A stretch of 64,000 nucleotides of DNA, from NCBI GenBank assembly GCA_035296565.1, contig DATHAQ010000059.1, positions 1-64,000 of the forward strand, written 5' to 3'. Both the position numbers and the translations under genes were made by a program. This DNA comes from JACCZR01 sp035296565. Its GTDB lineage: Bacteria; Actinomycetota; Thermoleophilia; Solirubrobacterales; Thermoleophilaceae. Of this stretch, positions 1 through 8,075 are shown one piece after another. The stretch's first letter is position 1, and the number at the start of each line of letters is the position of its first letter. Below the pieces are notes generated by a model. That model ran no database searches, had not been told where the DNA came from, and worked only from the letters and a program-made list of their open reading frames with translations.

Positions 1-20
1 GCCTGTCGTCTCCTGCGTGC

Positions 21-965
21 TCATCCGAACAGGGGGAAGCGCCGCCGCCGGGCGAGCTCGTCCATCCCGCGCTGGATGCTCTCGCGCACCTCGTCGTACT
101 TGCGCTCGACGTAGTCGTCGTCCTTGGCCTTCGCCGGGTCCTTGGCGATCTTCACGGGCTCCTGGAAGGCGGTGCGGATCTTCGTCGGAAGCGGGATCTC
201 GGGCAGTGCGGCCGGCGCGATGCCCCAGGGCGCGCTGACGGCGAACGGGAAGACCTTGAGGCGGGCGATCTTGTCCAGCTGCAGCGCCTTGGCGAGCCGC
301 CGGCCGCTGAACAGGACCGGCATCGAGTCGGGGCCCCCGACGGTGGCGATGGGCACGATCGGCACGCCCGACGCGATCGCCAGCTTGATGAAGCCCGTGC
401 GCCCTGCCAGCACTGCCTCGTCGCGCTTGACCCACGGCCGCAGCGAGTCAACCTCGCCGCCCGGCCACAGCGCCACGTCGCGGCCGGCGGCCAGTGCCGC
501 CGACATGCTGTCCGGCGCGGCGGGGAGCACGCCCATCTTGCGGAAGTAGGTGCCGACGCCCGGGGCCGCCATCAGCACGTCGTGCGCGGTCCCGTGCAGC
601 GGACGTCCCTGGCCGTAGTGGCGCCACCACTGGATGCCCACCGTCCAGGCGTCCCAGACGAACGGGGCGCCCGAGTGGATGCCCACCAGCAGGACGGGCG
701 GCTCGGGGATGCGCTCCCAGCCCTCGACCTCCATGCGGAAGTAGAAGTCCATGAGCGGATTCCAGAAGTACTTCTGCTTGTGCATGAAGCCGTGGTCGGG
801 CCCCTCGAGGCTCCATTGCCCCGCGCGGTCGGCTATCCAGCCGGCGGCTCCCTCGGCCTGCTCGCGCCGCTCATCGGTTTTCTTCTTCGCCCGCTTGGCC
901 TGCTCCTCGGCCTGCGAGCGACTGCCGTTGCTGCGCTGCCTCTGCGACTGCTTCGTCTTGGCCAT
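21..965 (-). CDS. PlsC-like lysophospholipid/glycerolipid acyltransferase
   Basis: The product (about 314 residues) resembles the PlsC/LPLAT acyltransferase family, which moves acyl chains from a thioester donor to a glycerolipid at the membrane. A lysine/arginine/glutamine-rich N-terminus (about residues 1-40) precedes the fold. The block HSGAPFVWD stands where the family has its His-to-Asp catalytic motif, with wider spacing than HxxxxD. WPGGEVDSLRP resembles the later glycine-rich acceptor motif. I chose the ATG at 965 because GGGAGG sits just upstream; an ATG ten codons earlier (995) is possible. It is the last gene of the cyclase-P450-TetR operon, about 40 bases after the TetR gene. Substrate unknown. 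Confidence 0.75.
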   Translation of the reverse strand: MAKTKQSQRQRSNGSRSQAEEQAKRAKKKTDERREQAEGAAGWIADRAGQWSLEGPDHGFMHKQKYFWNPLMDFYFRMEVEGWERIPEPPVLLVGIHSGAPFVWDAWTVGIQWWRHYGQGRPLHGTAHDVLMAAPGVGTYFRKMGVLPAAPDSMSAALAAGRDVALWPGGEVDSLRPWVKRDEAVLAGRTGFIKLAIASGVPIVPIATVGGPDSMPVLFSGRRLAKALQLDKIARLKVFPFAVSAPWGIAPAALPEIPLPTKIRTAFQEPVKIAKDPAKAKDDDYVERKYDEVRESIQRGMDELARRRRFPLFG

Positions 966-986
966 AGACCCTCCCAGCGAGGGTCT
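966..986 (-). promoter_or_regulatory. Perfect inverted repeat over the acyltransferase ribosome binding site
   Basis: Arms AGACCCTC and GAGGGTCT are perfectly complementary over 8 bases around a 5-base centre (CCAGC). On the minus strand the second arm carries the GGGAGG-like ribosome binding site directly before the ATG at 965, so the hairpin could hide it. It could instead be a repressor operator, since it lies right after the TetR gene. The structure is seen; the role is inferred. Confidence 0.5.
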
Positions 987-1004
987 ACCCGCCACGCGGG
1001 GGAT

Positions 1005-1643
1005 CTACGCCCGGGCGGGCTGAACCTCGAGCGCGCCGGACATGACGCCGAAGCCGGTCACGAAGATCTCCATCATCTCCTCGAGCATCGCGTCGTCGAC
1101 GACCTCGGGATCGAGCATCTGCCAGAGCTTCCAGCCCTCGGCCATCGAGATGACCATCAGCACCATGCGGTCCAGGGCCACCACCGGCTCGAGGCCCAGG
1201 TCCTCCATGCGCCGGCGGAAGATCGCCTCCATGCGGCCGCGGAGCGTGGAGAAGCGGGTCAGCAGCTCCTCGCGGAAGGGCTCACTGCGCATCGCGTGCG
1301 CGGCGAACTCGAAGCCCAGGCGGGACTTGTCGGGATCCGAGCGCATGGCCGCGGCGAAGTCGGCGGCGGAGTGGCGGGCCTGCTCGGGCGGGGACTCGTC
1401 GGTGGAGAAGGCGCGGTCGGTCTCCGCGATGCGCTCGGAGAAGCTCTCGTCGAGCATCGCCAGGAAGAGCTCCTCCTTGCTCTTGAAGTTCGCGTAGAAG
1501 GCGCCTTTGGTGTAGCCGGCGTCCTCGGCGACCTCGTCGATCGAGGCGCCCGACATCCCGCGGCGCGCGAACACGCGGGCCGCCGACTTCATCAGGCACG
1601 AGCGCGTCTGCTCCTGCTTCTGCTTTCGGGTCAGCCGGGCCAT
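1005..1643 (-). CDS. TetR/AcrR-family transcriptional regulator
   Basis: A 212-residue TetR-family repressor. The N-terminal helix-turn-helix is recognisable at about residues 12-58, with SIDEVAEDAGYTKGAFYANF as the recognition segment. The rest is a helical ligand-binding domain with no family-specific motif. The ATG overlaps the TGA of the upstream P450 gene by one base (TGATG), so the two are probably translated together. Two palindromic TACCG/CGGTA-type sites before the first gene of the operon (3508-3540) are the best candidate binding sites, which would make this an autoregulated operon. The ligand is unknown; a lipid or P450 substrate would fit the neighbours. Confidence 0.9.
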   Translation of the reverse strand: MARLTRKQKQEQTRSCLMKSAARVFARRGMSGASIDEVAEDAGYTKGAFYANFKSKEELFLAMLDESFSERIAETDRAFSTDESPPEQARHSAADFAAAMRSDPDKSRLGFEFAAHAMRSEPFREELLTRFSTLRGRMEAIFRRRMEDLGLEPVVALDRMVLMVISMAEGWKLWQMLDPEVVDDAMLEEMMEIFVTGFGVMSGALEVQPARA

Positions 1644-2941
1644 CAGGCGGCCACCACCTGGGCGCCCGCGCTGGGCGTCAGGGTGATCGCCCGCCGGCGG
1701 ATGCGCTCGGGCTCGGGCCGGGCGGGCGACAGGGAGAGCTGGCTGGCCACGGCCTGAAGCACCGTCTTCATCTCGAACATGGCGAAGCTCGCGCCCAAGC
1801 AGCGGCGCACGCCGCCACCGAACGGGATCCAGGTGTAGGTGCCCGCCGGCTGCTCGAGGAAGCGCTCGGGCCGGAAGCGGTTGGCCTCGGGGTAGATGTC
1901 TTCGCGCCGGTGCATGAGCAGGATGCAGGGCGTCACGCGCGCGCCCGCAGGCAGCAGGTGGCCGCCGAATTCCATCGGCTCCTGCAGCTCGCGGACCACG
2001 AGCGGAATAACCGGTCGCAGGCGCAGCGTCTCCTTGACCACCGCGTCGGCGTACTCGTCCTCGCCGGCCTCGGCCTCCTCGGCCAGGCGCCGCAGCATGT
2101 CGGGATGGCGGACCAGACGCTCCATCGCCCAGGCCAGCGCCGTCGCCGTGGTCTCATGGCCGGCCACGAGCAGCGTCATGAGCTCGTCGCGAAGCTCCTG
2201 GTCGCTCATCGGCGAGCCGTCCTCGTGGCTCGCTGTCAGCAGCATCGAGAGGATGTCATCGCGCTGGTCGAGGTCGGCCGAGCCGCGGCGGTCACGTATC
2301 TCGTCCAGCAGGGCCTCGTTGACCGGGTCCAGCTCGCGCTGGAAGAAGCGCATGCGGCTCACCCGCTGGGGGCCCAGCGCGGCCACGGCCAGGAAGCTCC
2401 GCATGTCGGTGGTGATCTCCAAGGCCTCGCGCAGGCGGGTCCGCATGCGCTCCAGGCGGTCCTCGCCGCGGACGCCGAACACCGCGCGGATGATCACCTC
2501 GAGCGTCACGGCCTGCATCCGCGGCCAGAGCGGGAAGGGCTCGCCGCGGGGCCAGCGCTCCAGCTCCTGCTGGGCCACCCCCTTCATCAGGTCCTCGTAG
2601 CCGCGCATGCGCTTGCCGTGGAAAGGCGGCAGCAACAGCTTGCGCTGGGCCATGTGGCGCTCGCCGTCGAGCAGCAGCACGGAGTGGTGGCCCAAGAGCG
2701 GCAGGAGGATCACGTTCGCCGCGCCGGCGTGCAGCAGCCGGGGATCTCCGGTGAAGACCTGCTGCACGTCGTCCGGGTCGGTGAGCATCACCCAGTTGCC
2801 TTCCTGGGCGATCTTCACGCTGAAGGTGTCGCCGTAGCGCCTGCGCGCACGGGCGAGGAAGGGCCCGGGCCGGGTGACCCAGCCCAGGGTCTGAGCGGGG
2901 CGCGGCAGGCGTGGGCCGGGTGGGAGTGCCGGCTCGGTCAC
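1643..2941 (-). CDS. Cytochrome P450 monooxygenase
   Basis: A complete 432-residue bacterial P450 that would hydroxylate a small hydrophobic substrate using electrons from a partner not encoded here. The I-helix motif AGHETT is at residues 260-265, the ExxR motif at E304-R307, and the heme-binding loop FGGGVRRCLG places the axial cysteine at 381. The start is a GTG that shares four bases (GTGA) with the stop of the cyclase gene upstream, indicating translational coupling. It is the second gene of a cyclase-P450-TetR-acyltransferase operon. No ferredoxin or reductase gene lies in the window. Family is certain; substrate cannot be read from sequence. Confidence 0.95.
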   Translation of the reverse strand: MTEPALPPGPRLPRPAQTLGWVTRPGPFLARARRRYGDTFSVKIAQEGNWVMLTDPDDVQQVFTGDPRLLHAGAANVILLPLLGHHSVLLLDGERHMAQRKLLLPPFHGKRMRGYEDLMKGVAQQELERWPRGEPFPLWPRMQAVTLEVIIRAVFGVRGEDRLERMRTRLREALEITTDMRSFLAVAALGPQRVSRMRFFQRELDPVNEALLDEIRDRRGSADLDQRDDILSMLLTASHEDGSPMSDQELRDELMTLLVAGHETTATALAWAMERLVRHPDMLRRLAEEAEAGEDEYADAVVKETLRLRPVIPLVVRELQEPMEFGGHLLPAGARVTPCILLMHRREDIYPEANRFRPERFLEQPAGTYTWIPFGGGVRRCLGASFAMFEMKTVLQAVASQLSLSPARPEPERIRRRAITLTPSAGAQVVAA

Positions 2942-3504
2942 AAGGCCTCCTTCATCCGGGGCGACGGGCAGAGGAAGCCGAGCGCCTGTTCCTTGAGGGC
3001 GAAGCGGCTCCGCGGCTCCGGGGTGGCGACCGTGCGCGCTCCCACCGGCTCGTCGAGGTTCTTCAGCCAGTGCAGGCGGTGCTCTCCCACCTCGAGCTTG
3101 CGCAGGCGGCCGGCGCGCTCGCGGGTGGTCTCGCTGACCAGCACCTCTCCCCCACCCGCCGCCGCGCACAGTCGCGCGGCCACGTTGACGGTGGTGCCGT
3201 ACCAGTCGCCTCCGCGCTCCACCGCCGGACCGGTGTGCATGCCCACCCGCACGGGCACGCGGTCGTTCTGCTCGGCCACGATCTCCAGGCCCAGGCGCAC
3301 CGCGCACCCCGGATCGGGGCAGCGGAGCATCATGCCGTCCCCCAGGCTCTTGACCACCGCGGCGCCGTGGCTGCCGGCCAACGGCTCGACGCAGCGGGCG
3401 AACTCCAGCGCCACGTCGGCGGCGCGGTCGTCGCCCTGGCTGGCCGCCAACGCGGTGAAGCCCACCAGGTCGGTGAAGAGGAAAGTGTGGGTGCCGCCCG
3501 CCAC
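2938..3504 (-). CDS. Single-domain class III adenylate/guanylate cyclase
   Basis: A 188-residue protein that is essentially one class III nucleotide cyclase catalytic domain. The first metal-binding aspartate is D12 in FLFTDLVGFT and the second is D56 in KSLGDGMM. The downstream WYGTTVNVAARL holds the Asn and Arg positions expected for transition-state binding. There is no membrane or sensor domain, so it is probably a soluble homodimer making cAMP; cGMP is not excluded. The start is GTG at 3504, four bases from the putative operator. It heads the operon with the P450, TetR and acyltransferase genes, an unusual pairing. Confidence 0.85.
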   Translation of the reverse strand: MAGGTHTFLFTDLVGFTALAASQGDDRAADVALEFARCVEPLAGSHGAAVVKSLGDGMMLRCPDPGCAVRLGLEIVAEQNDRVPVRVGMHTGPAVERGGDWYGTTVNVAARLCAAAGGGEVLVSETTRERAGRLRKLEVGEHRLHWLKNLDEPVGARTVATPEPRSRFALKEQALGFLCPSPRMKEAL

Positions 3505-3507
3505 TTA

Positions 3508-3540
3508 GATACCGGACGGTATCGGAATACCGAAAGGTAC
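3508..3540. promoter_or_regulatory. Paired TetR-type operator in a divergent promoter
   Basis: Bases 3508-3523 form a perfect palindrome: GATACCG, two spacer bases, CGGTATC. A second related site at 3527-3540 reads ATACCG, AA, AGGTAC, in register 18 bp later. These sit between the GTG of the cyclase gene (3504) and the ATG of the divergent DivIVA-like gene (3578). TACCG-NN-CGGTA dyads are typical of TetR-family operators, and a TetR gene is third in the operon. The binding partner is inferred. Confidence 0.65.
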
Positions 3541-3577
3541 GCAAGCTGCCGTCTGCCGTTCCTTCATACTCCAGTCC

Positions 3578-4432
3578 ATGGATCGAGGAACGGGCGATCG
3601 CCAGGCCCCAGAGGAACAGCCGACCCAGGCCGTGCCGGCGCAACGGCCTCCACAGCGCAAGCCGCAGCCGCAGCGCCCCCAAGGGCCTGCGCGCCAGCGC
3701 CAGCGCCCGTCGCGCCAGCGCTTCGGCGTCGAACAGGCGCGAAACCCGGAGTTCCAGATGGTCTTCCGCGGCTACGAGCGCGAGGCCGTCGACCGCTACG
3801 TGGCCTCGGTGATCCAGCTGATCACCGAGCTCGAGGCCACCCAGACGCGCGAGGGCACGGTGCAGCGCGCGCTCGAGGAGGTCGGCGAGCAGACCAGCCG
3901 CATCCTGCAACAGGCCCACGAGTCGGCCGAGGAGATCTCCTCGCACTCGCGCGCGCAGGCCGAGGGCCGGCTGGCCCGCGCCGAGCGCGAGGCCGAGCAG
4001 TTGGTGACCGAGGCCGAGGCGGACGCCCAGCGCATCCGTACCGACGCCCGCGGCGTCTGGCAGCAGCGCTCCCGACTGATCGAGGAGCTGCGCCGGCTCT
4101 CCGACGAGGTGCTCACCATCGCCGACGACGCGCTGGAGCGCCTGGACCCGCCCGAGGAACCCAAGTCCGGCCGCCCGCCCGAGCCCGAGGCCGAGGAGCC
4201 ACAGGTGGGCGGGCCCCCCGCCGAGGACACGACGGCCGACGAGCAGGCCCCGTCCCAACCCGAGCCCCCGGGTTCCGAGGACGGCCTCGAGGAGACCCCC
4301 TCGGAGGGTCAGCCGAAGCGCAAGACGCTGGGCCCCATCGGTGATCCGCTGGACATTCCTCCTCAGAATGCCTCCGACACCGACGAGCAGCCCGCGGTCC
4401 GTCGTGTCGGCCCGGAGCGCCGGCAGGGCTGA
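3578..4432 (+). CDS. DivIVA-like coiled-coil protein
   Basis: A 284-residue protein with three parts. Residues 1-50 are rich in Pro, Gln and Arg and look disordered. Around residues 57-80 NPEFQMVFRGYEREAVDRYV matches the DivIVA N-terminal signature (GYxxxxVDxfl). A coiled coil follows to about residue 190, rich in Glu, Ala and Arg. The C-terminal third is acidic and proline-rich. DivIVA relatives mark poles or septa and recruit growth machinery in actinobacteria. The disordered N-terminus is atypical, so this is probably an accessory paralogue rather than the essential Wag31. It is divergent from the cyclase-P450 operon and may share its operator. Confidence 0.65.
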   Translation: MDRGTGDRQAPEEQPTQAVPAQRPPQRKPQPQRPQGPARQRQRPSRQRFGVEQARNPEFQMVFRGYEREAVDRYVASVIQLITELEATQTREGTVQRALEEVGEQTSRILQQAHESAEEISSHSRAQAEGRLARAEREAEQLVTEAEADAQRIRTDARGVWQQRSRLIEELRRLSDEVLTIADDALERLDPPEEPKSGRPPEPEAEEPQVGGPPAEDTTADEQAPSQPEPPGSEDGLEETPSEGQPKRKTLGPIGDPLDIPPQNASDTDEQPAVRRVGPERRQG

Positions 4433-4474
4433 GCTACTCCCGGCCCCAGGGGCGCCCGGCGAACGCAGGAACCG

Positions 4475-4597
4475 ATGGCAGAGCAACAGGCAGACGCCCG
4501 CTGGACAGGGGAGCTCGAGGGCAGCGAGGTCTGCTCGGTCTCCAAGGCGCTGGCCGCCACGGAGATCACCCCCAACGCGGCGCTCGCCTCGGGGTGA
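4475..4597 (+). CDS. Small coupled ORF (40 residues)
   Basis: An ATG at 4475 opens a 40-codon frame starting MAEQQADARWTGELEGSEVC and ending at a TGA shared with the GTG of the next gene (GTGA overlap at 4594-4597). That overlap is the same coupling used by many confirmed gene pairs here, which is the main reason to believe it is translated. It has no membrane segment or known motif. It might be a leader for, or a split-off N-terminus of, the downstream protein. Confidence 0.45.
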   Translation: MAEQQADARWTGELEGSEVCSVSKALAATEITPNAALASG

Positions 4598-5010
4598 GCG
4601 GCGAACGGGCGCCGGTGCGCCTCGGACACGGGGCCGAGGGCAGCATCGCGCCCGCGCTCTTCGCTCTCGTCGAGCGCGGCGCGGTCCGGTCACCGCGCGC
4701 CGCCCGCCAGCTGCGCGGTCGGGTCGAGCTGCGCTTCGACGAGGGCTACCCGCCGGTCAGTTTGGCGCCCGAGCCGGGGGGCGGCCTGCTGGTCGAGGAC
4801 GCCCATTCGGAGTCGCCCGCGCCCGAGCTCGTGGTGACCGGGCCCCTCCCCGCGGTTCTCGAGCTGGCGACGGTGCCGCGCGCCGCCGGGCTGCCCAGCT
4901 TCCGTCACCCGCGCGGCCGCGCGGCGTTGGCCACGATCGCCCGCGGCGGGGTGCGCCTCGAGGGCTCGAAGCTGCTCGGGCGCCGCCTGCTGGCCCTGAT
5001 CGAGCTCTAG
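4594..5010 (+). CDS. Conserved-looking protein of unknown function
   Basis: A 138-residue protein starting at GTG 4594, overlapping the preceding small frame by four bases. It is rich in Arg, Ala, Leu and Gly, with no signal peptide or membrane span. The middle (VELRFDEGYPPVSLAPEPGG, then ELVVTGPLPAVLELATV) alternates like beta strands and is loosely reminiscent of the SCP2 sterol-carrier fold, but I cannot confirm that. It lies 13 bases before the two-transmembrane protein gene on the same strand, so the two are probably co-transcribed. Function unknown. Confidence 0.6.
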   Translation: MSGERAPVRLGHGAEGSIAPALFALVERGAVRSPRAARQLRGRVELRFDEGYPPVSLAPEPGGGLLVEDAHSESPAPELVVTGPLPAVLELATVPRAAGLPSFRHPRGRAALATIARGGVRLEGSKLLGRRLLALIEL

Positions 5011-5023
5011 ACTGGCCCCCGCG

Positions 5024-5656
5024 ATGGCCAAGCAGAAGCAGGTCAAGATGCAGATGCAGGTCGGGGCGCTTGCGGCCATCCCCTCACTCGAGTCGCGCAC
5101 CGACGAGCAGCTCGAGAGCGAGTCCAAGCACCGTGTGGCGGCCAAGGCCATCCTCGGCGCCCGCGCAGCCGAGCGCTACGACGTCCCGGCCGCCAAGGCC
5201 TACTTCAACCAGGCGATGGCCGGCGTGCATCCTCAGGAGCGGCCGGCGCTGCGACAGATGATGAAGGCGTCGCTCGCCCTCGCCGAGCGCCGCCCGGACG
5301 AGCTGCGCGACGCCATGGAGAAGATGGGCCAGGAGGCGCCCTCTGGCCGCCAGCTCTTCCTGCTGCGGGCTATGGGCCTCATCGCGCCACCGGCGGGTGC
5401 CGGTCTCGTGGCGCGCATCCGCGGAATCCTCCTGCTCATCGTTCTGGTCGTCGTCGTGCTCGCCCTCGGCTTCGGCCTCGCGATGCTGATCGGGCTGCCC
5501 TTCGGCGGCTTCTCGCCGGGGCTGGCTGCGCTGATCGGCGTGGTCATCGTGGGCATCGTGATCGGCGTGCTGGTCCTGTTCGGGCGACGGCGCCAGGCGA
5601 AGGCCAAGGCCGACCGCTCGGCCCAAGCGGCCGCGCTGGCCCAGCAGCGGCGCTAG
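5024..5656 (+). CDS. Membrane-anchored protein with two C-terminal transmembrane helices
   Basis: A 210-residue protein. Residues 1-125 are soluble and helical, with Ala/Arg/Glu patterns reminiscent of TPR-like pairs (AYFNQAMAGVHPQERPALRQ, LALAERRPDELRDAMEKM). Two hydrophobic segments follow, about residues 134-158 (ILLLIVLVVVVLALGFGLAM) and 168-188 (AALIGVVIVGIVIGVLVLF). A basic tail (GRRRQAKAKADR) ends the chain. This suggests a helical hairpin in the membrane with both ends in the cytoplasm. It ends four bases before the convergent thioredoxin-TPR gene. I do not recognise the family. Confidence 0.7.
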   Translation: MAKQKQVKMQMQVGALAAIPSLESRTDEQLESESKHRVAAKAILGARAAERYDVPAAKAYFNQAMAGVHPQERPALRQMMKASLALAERRPDELRDAMEKMGQEAPSGRQLFLLRAMGLIAPPAGAGLVARIRGILLLIVLVVVVLALGFGLAMLIGLPFGGFSPGLAALIGVVIVGIVIGVLVLFGRRRQAKAKADRSAQAAALAQQRR

Positions 5657-5660
5657 CCGC

Positions 5661-6407
5661 TCAGAGCACGGCCGCCAGGCGGCGGCGGTGGGTGCGCGCG
5701 AGCTCGCTCTCGGGGCCGAGCTCCGTGAAGATCGCGACCATCACGGCGCGCAGGCGGTCGCGGCGCTCGGCGTCACCCTCCGCGGCTACCTCCTCCTGCA
5801 GGAGCTCCAGCGCGCGCTCGGGATCCCCCTCGTCCCACGCGGTGAAGGCCTCGGCGGGCCCGTCGAGGTGGGCCCGGGCGGCCAGCCCCTCGGCCTCGAA
5901 GTCACCGGCGATGCCGTCCAGCAGCTCGCGGGCCTCGTCGGACTCCCCGCGCCCGAGCAGGATGCGCCCCAGCTCGCGCCGGGCCTCGGTGTGTCGCGGG
6001 TCGAGCTCGAGCGCGCGGCGCAGCGAGGCCTCGTCGCCCGCCCGAGCGAGCTCGTCGGCCTCTGAGGGGACCAGCGTGTCGAAGAAGCGTTCGACCTCCG
6101 CGGGCGGGAGAGCGCCGGTGAACTCCGCGGCCACGTCGCCGTCGCGGAAGGCCTTGACCGCCGGGATGCCCTGCACGCGATAGCGCTGGGCCAGGCCCTG
6201 GTTTCGATCCGTGTCCACCTTGGCCAGCTCGACCTTCCCGGGGCGGGCGCCCACGGCGCGCTCCAGCGCCGGCGTCAGCTGGCGGCAGGGCCCACACCAC
6301 TCAGCCCAGAAGTCGACGACCACCGGCACCTGCTTCGAGCGCTCGATGACCTGCGAGGCGAAGCCCGCCTCGTCGACGTCATGGATGACGGCCGCCGCTG
6401 CTTCCAT
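5661..6407 (-). CDS. Thioredoxin-TPR fusion protein (CnoX/YbbN-like)
   Basis: A 248-residue protein. Residues 8-110 form a thioredoxin domain with the active site WCGPC (C38 and C41). From about residue 115 the sequence is helical and TPR-like, for example RALELDPRHTEARRELGRIL. This layout is that of CnoX/YbbN, a chaperedoxin that protects unfolding proteins under oxidative stress and hands them to chaperones. Here both active-site cysteines are kept, so redox activity is likely. It is cytoplasmic, with no signal peptide, and lies 14 bases downstream of a cyclophilin gene on the same strand, so a protein-folding pair is plausible. Confidence 0.85.
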   Translation of the reverse strand: MEAAAAVIHDVDEAGFASQVIERSKQVPVVVDFWAEWCGPCRQLTPALERAVGARPGKVELAKVDTDRNQGLAQRYRVQGIPAVKAFRDGDVAAEFTGALPPAEVERFFDTLVPSEADELARAGDEASLRRALELDPRHTEARRELGRILLGRGESDEARELLDGIAGDFEAEGLAARAHLDGPAEAFTAWDEGDPERALELLQEEVAAEGDAERRDRLRAVMVAIFTELGPESELARTHRRRLAAVL

Positions 6408-6421
6408 TGCCCTGACGGTAC

Positions 6422-7162
6422 TCAGCCCTCGTTGGCGGCCTTGCGCTTCTTCTTCTTCGACTTCGAAGGCGCCTTGGCCGCTGTCACCGTCGCACGCTCG
6501 ATCACCACGGGCTGACTGGGCGTCCCCGCCTCCCCGCTGTTGGGATCCCCGAGCTTCCCGATGCGCTCGACCGTGGCCATGCCCGCGGTGACCTTGCCCA
6601 GCACGGCGTACTCGGGCGGCAGGCCTGCGTCCGCCCCGGTCACCACGTAGAACTGGCTGCCGGCCGTTCCCGCCGGTTCCTGGGCCGTCTTGGCCATGGC
6701 CACCACCCCGCGCGTGTACCGCGCGTCGGGCGGTGGCACGTCGCGGGTGCTGTAGCCGGGTCCGCCCATGCCGCTCGCGGTGGGGTCACCGCCCTGGATG
6801 ACGAAGCCCGGCACGATCCGGTGGAAGACCGTCCTGTCGAAGAATCCGTTGCGCGCGAGCAGCACCAACGAGGCGGCGGCCTGAGGCGCCGCCTCCTGGT
6901 CGACGCCGATCGCGAAGTCGCCGCAGGTGGTCTCGAGCTTCACCGAATACGTCTTGTCCGATGCCAGCGGGCCCGAGGGCCGCTGCTCGGTGCCCTCGGG
7001 CTTCTTCTTGGGCGCCTTGACGTCCTTGCAGCCGCCCTCCGTGGTGGTCTGTGGCGCGGGCACCGCCGCGCTCGTGTCCTTCTTGGCATCGTCGCCGTCT
7101 GAGCCGCAGCCCGCGGTGGCCAGGCAGACCCCGAGCAGGGCGATGGGAAACGGCCGGCGCAC
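6422..7162 (-). CDS. Cyclophilin-type peptidyl-prolyl isomerase, lipoprotein
   Basis: A 246-residue secreted lipoprotein. The N-terminus has a short signal sequence and a lipobox LATAGC with the modified cysteine at residue 19. An acidic/lysine-rich linker follows. The cyclophilin domain spans about residues 70-225, with FDRTVFHRIVPGFVIQGGD and AGTAGSQFYVVTG holding the catalytic Arg-Phe and Gln positions. It would catalyse proline isomerisation in exported proteins outside the membrane. The start is GTG at 7162. The C-terminus is lysine-rich. It is followed, 14 bases on, by the thioredoxin-TPR gene. Its upstream side carries a dispersed repeat copy. Confidence 0.88.
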   Translation of the reverse strand: MRRPFPIALLGVCLATAGCGSDGDDAKKDTSAAVPAPQTTTEGGCKDVKAPKKKPEGTEQRPSGPLASDKTYSVKLETTCGDFAIGVDQEAAPQAAASLVLLARNGFFDRTVFHRIVPGFVIQGGDPTASGMGGPGYSTRDVPPPDARYTRGVVAMAKTAQEPAGTAGSQFYVVTGADAGLPPEYAVLGKVTAGMATVERIGKLGDPNSGEAGTPSQPVVIERATVTAAKAPSKSKKKKRKAANEG

Positions 7163-7192
7163 GGCCGCGCAGGGTAGCTACGCGCCGGCGGA

Positions 7193-7234
7193 GGAGCGCA
7201 GGCCGGGCGTCGGCCGGCCGAGCACGGCTCGCTC
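7193..7234 (+). repeat. Dispersed palindromic repeat, copy A
   Basis: This copy has the core GGAGCGCAGG, then CCGGGCGTCGGCCGGCCGAG, and a diverged right end (CACGGCTCGCTC). It keeps the inner hairpin arms GGCCGG and CCGGCC. It lies between the divergent starts of the cyclophilin (7162) and HAD phosphatase (7257) genes, so it sits in a shared promoter region. Confidence 0.8.
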
Positions 7235-7256
7235 AACCTGCTTACGATCGAACGCC

Positions 7257-8075
7257 GTGCCCCTCTCCCTCCTCCTTTCCCGCTACGAGCAGGTGATCTT
7301 GGACCTCGACGGATGCGTCTGGACCGGCGGAGAGCCCATCAACGGTTCGCCCCAGGCGATCGAGGCCCTGCGCTCTGCCGGCATGCGCGTGGCCTTCGCG
7401 ACCAACAACTCGCGCTCGAGCACCGAGGACTACGTGGCTCAGCTCTGGCGCGCCGGCGTCCAAGCGTCCCTGGCCGACGTGGTGACCTCCGGCGGGGCGA
7501 TGCAGCACCGGCTGGCCGAGACGCGCGCCGGGCGCACCGCGTTCGTCGTCGGCAGCGAGGCGATGTTCCGGCACGTGGAGGACGCGGGGCTCAAGGTCAT
7601 GAACGGAACGGACCTGGCCTCGCGCGCCGAAATGGTGGTGGTCGCCGCCTCCGAGCAGTTCACCTACGACGACCTGCGCACCGCCTCGCTGGCCGTCCAG
7701 CGCGGAGCCGAGTTGCTGGCGACCGCGCGCGACCCGACGCACCCCATGCCCGAGGGCCTGTGGCCGGGAACCGGAGCATTGCTGGCCGCCATCGAGACGG
7801 CGAGCGGCGCCACCGCTGCTCTGGTCGGCAAGCCCGAGCCCCAGCTATTCCTCACCGCGCTCGACCGCCTGGGCGACGGCAGGACGCTGGTTGTGGGCGA
7901 TCGCATCGACACCGACGTGGCGGCGGCGGCCGCCGCGGGTCTCGACGCCGCCTTGGTTCTCAGCGGCGGCACCTCGCGCCTGCAGGCCGAGGCCGCCGGA
8001 CGCCACGCCGACGGTCCCCGGCCGGTGGAGGTCGCCGACGACCTGGCCGCGCTCGTGAACGGGGGCCCGGCCTGA
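7257..8075 (+). CDS. HAD-superfamily phosphatase, NagD/PGP-like
   Basis: A 272-residue HAD phosphatase of the NagD type. Motif I DLDGCVWTGG gives nucleophile D16 and acid/base D18. Motif II is the TNNS segment near residue 45. The motif III lysine is in VGKPEPQLF and motif IV is VVGDRIDTDV. The Gly-rich cap (EALRSAGMRVAFATNNSRSS) is typical of sugar-phosphate, phosphoglycolate or glycerol-phosphate phosphatases. GTG 7257 is chosen because motif I begins 15 residues later, as is usual. Its stop overlaps the next start (TGATG). Exact substrate unknown. Confidence 0.9.
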   Translation: MPLSLLLSRYEQVILDLDGCVWTGGEPINGSPQAIEALRSAGMRVAFATNNSRSSTEDYVAQLWRAGVQASLADVVTSGGAMQHRLAETRAGRTAFVVGSEAMFRHVEDAGLKVMNGTDLASRAEMVVVAASEQFTYDDLRTASLAVQRGAELLATARDPTHPMPEGLWPGTGALLAAIETASGATAALVGKPEPQLFLTALDRLGDGRTLVVGDRIDTDVAAAAAAGLDAALVLSGGTSRLQAEAAGRHADGPRPVEVADDLAALVNGGPA

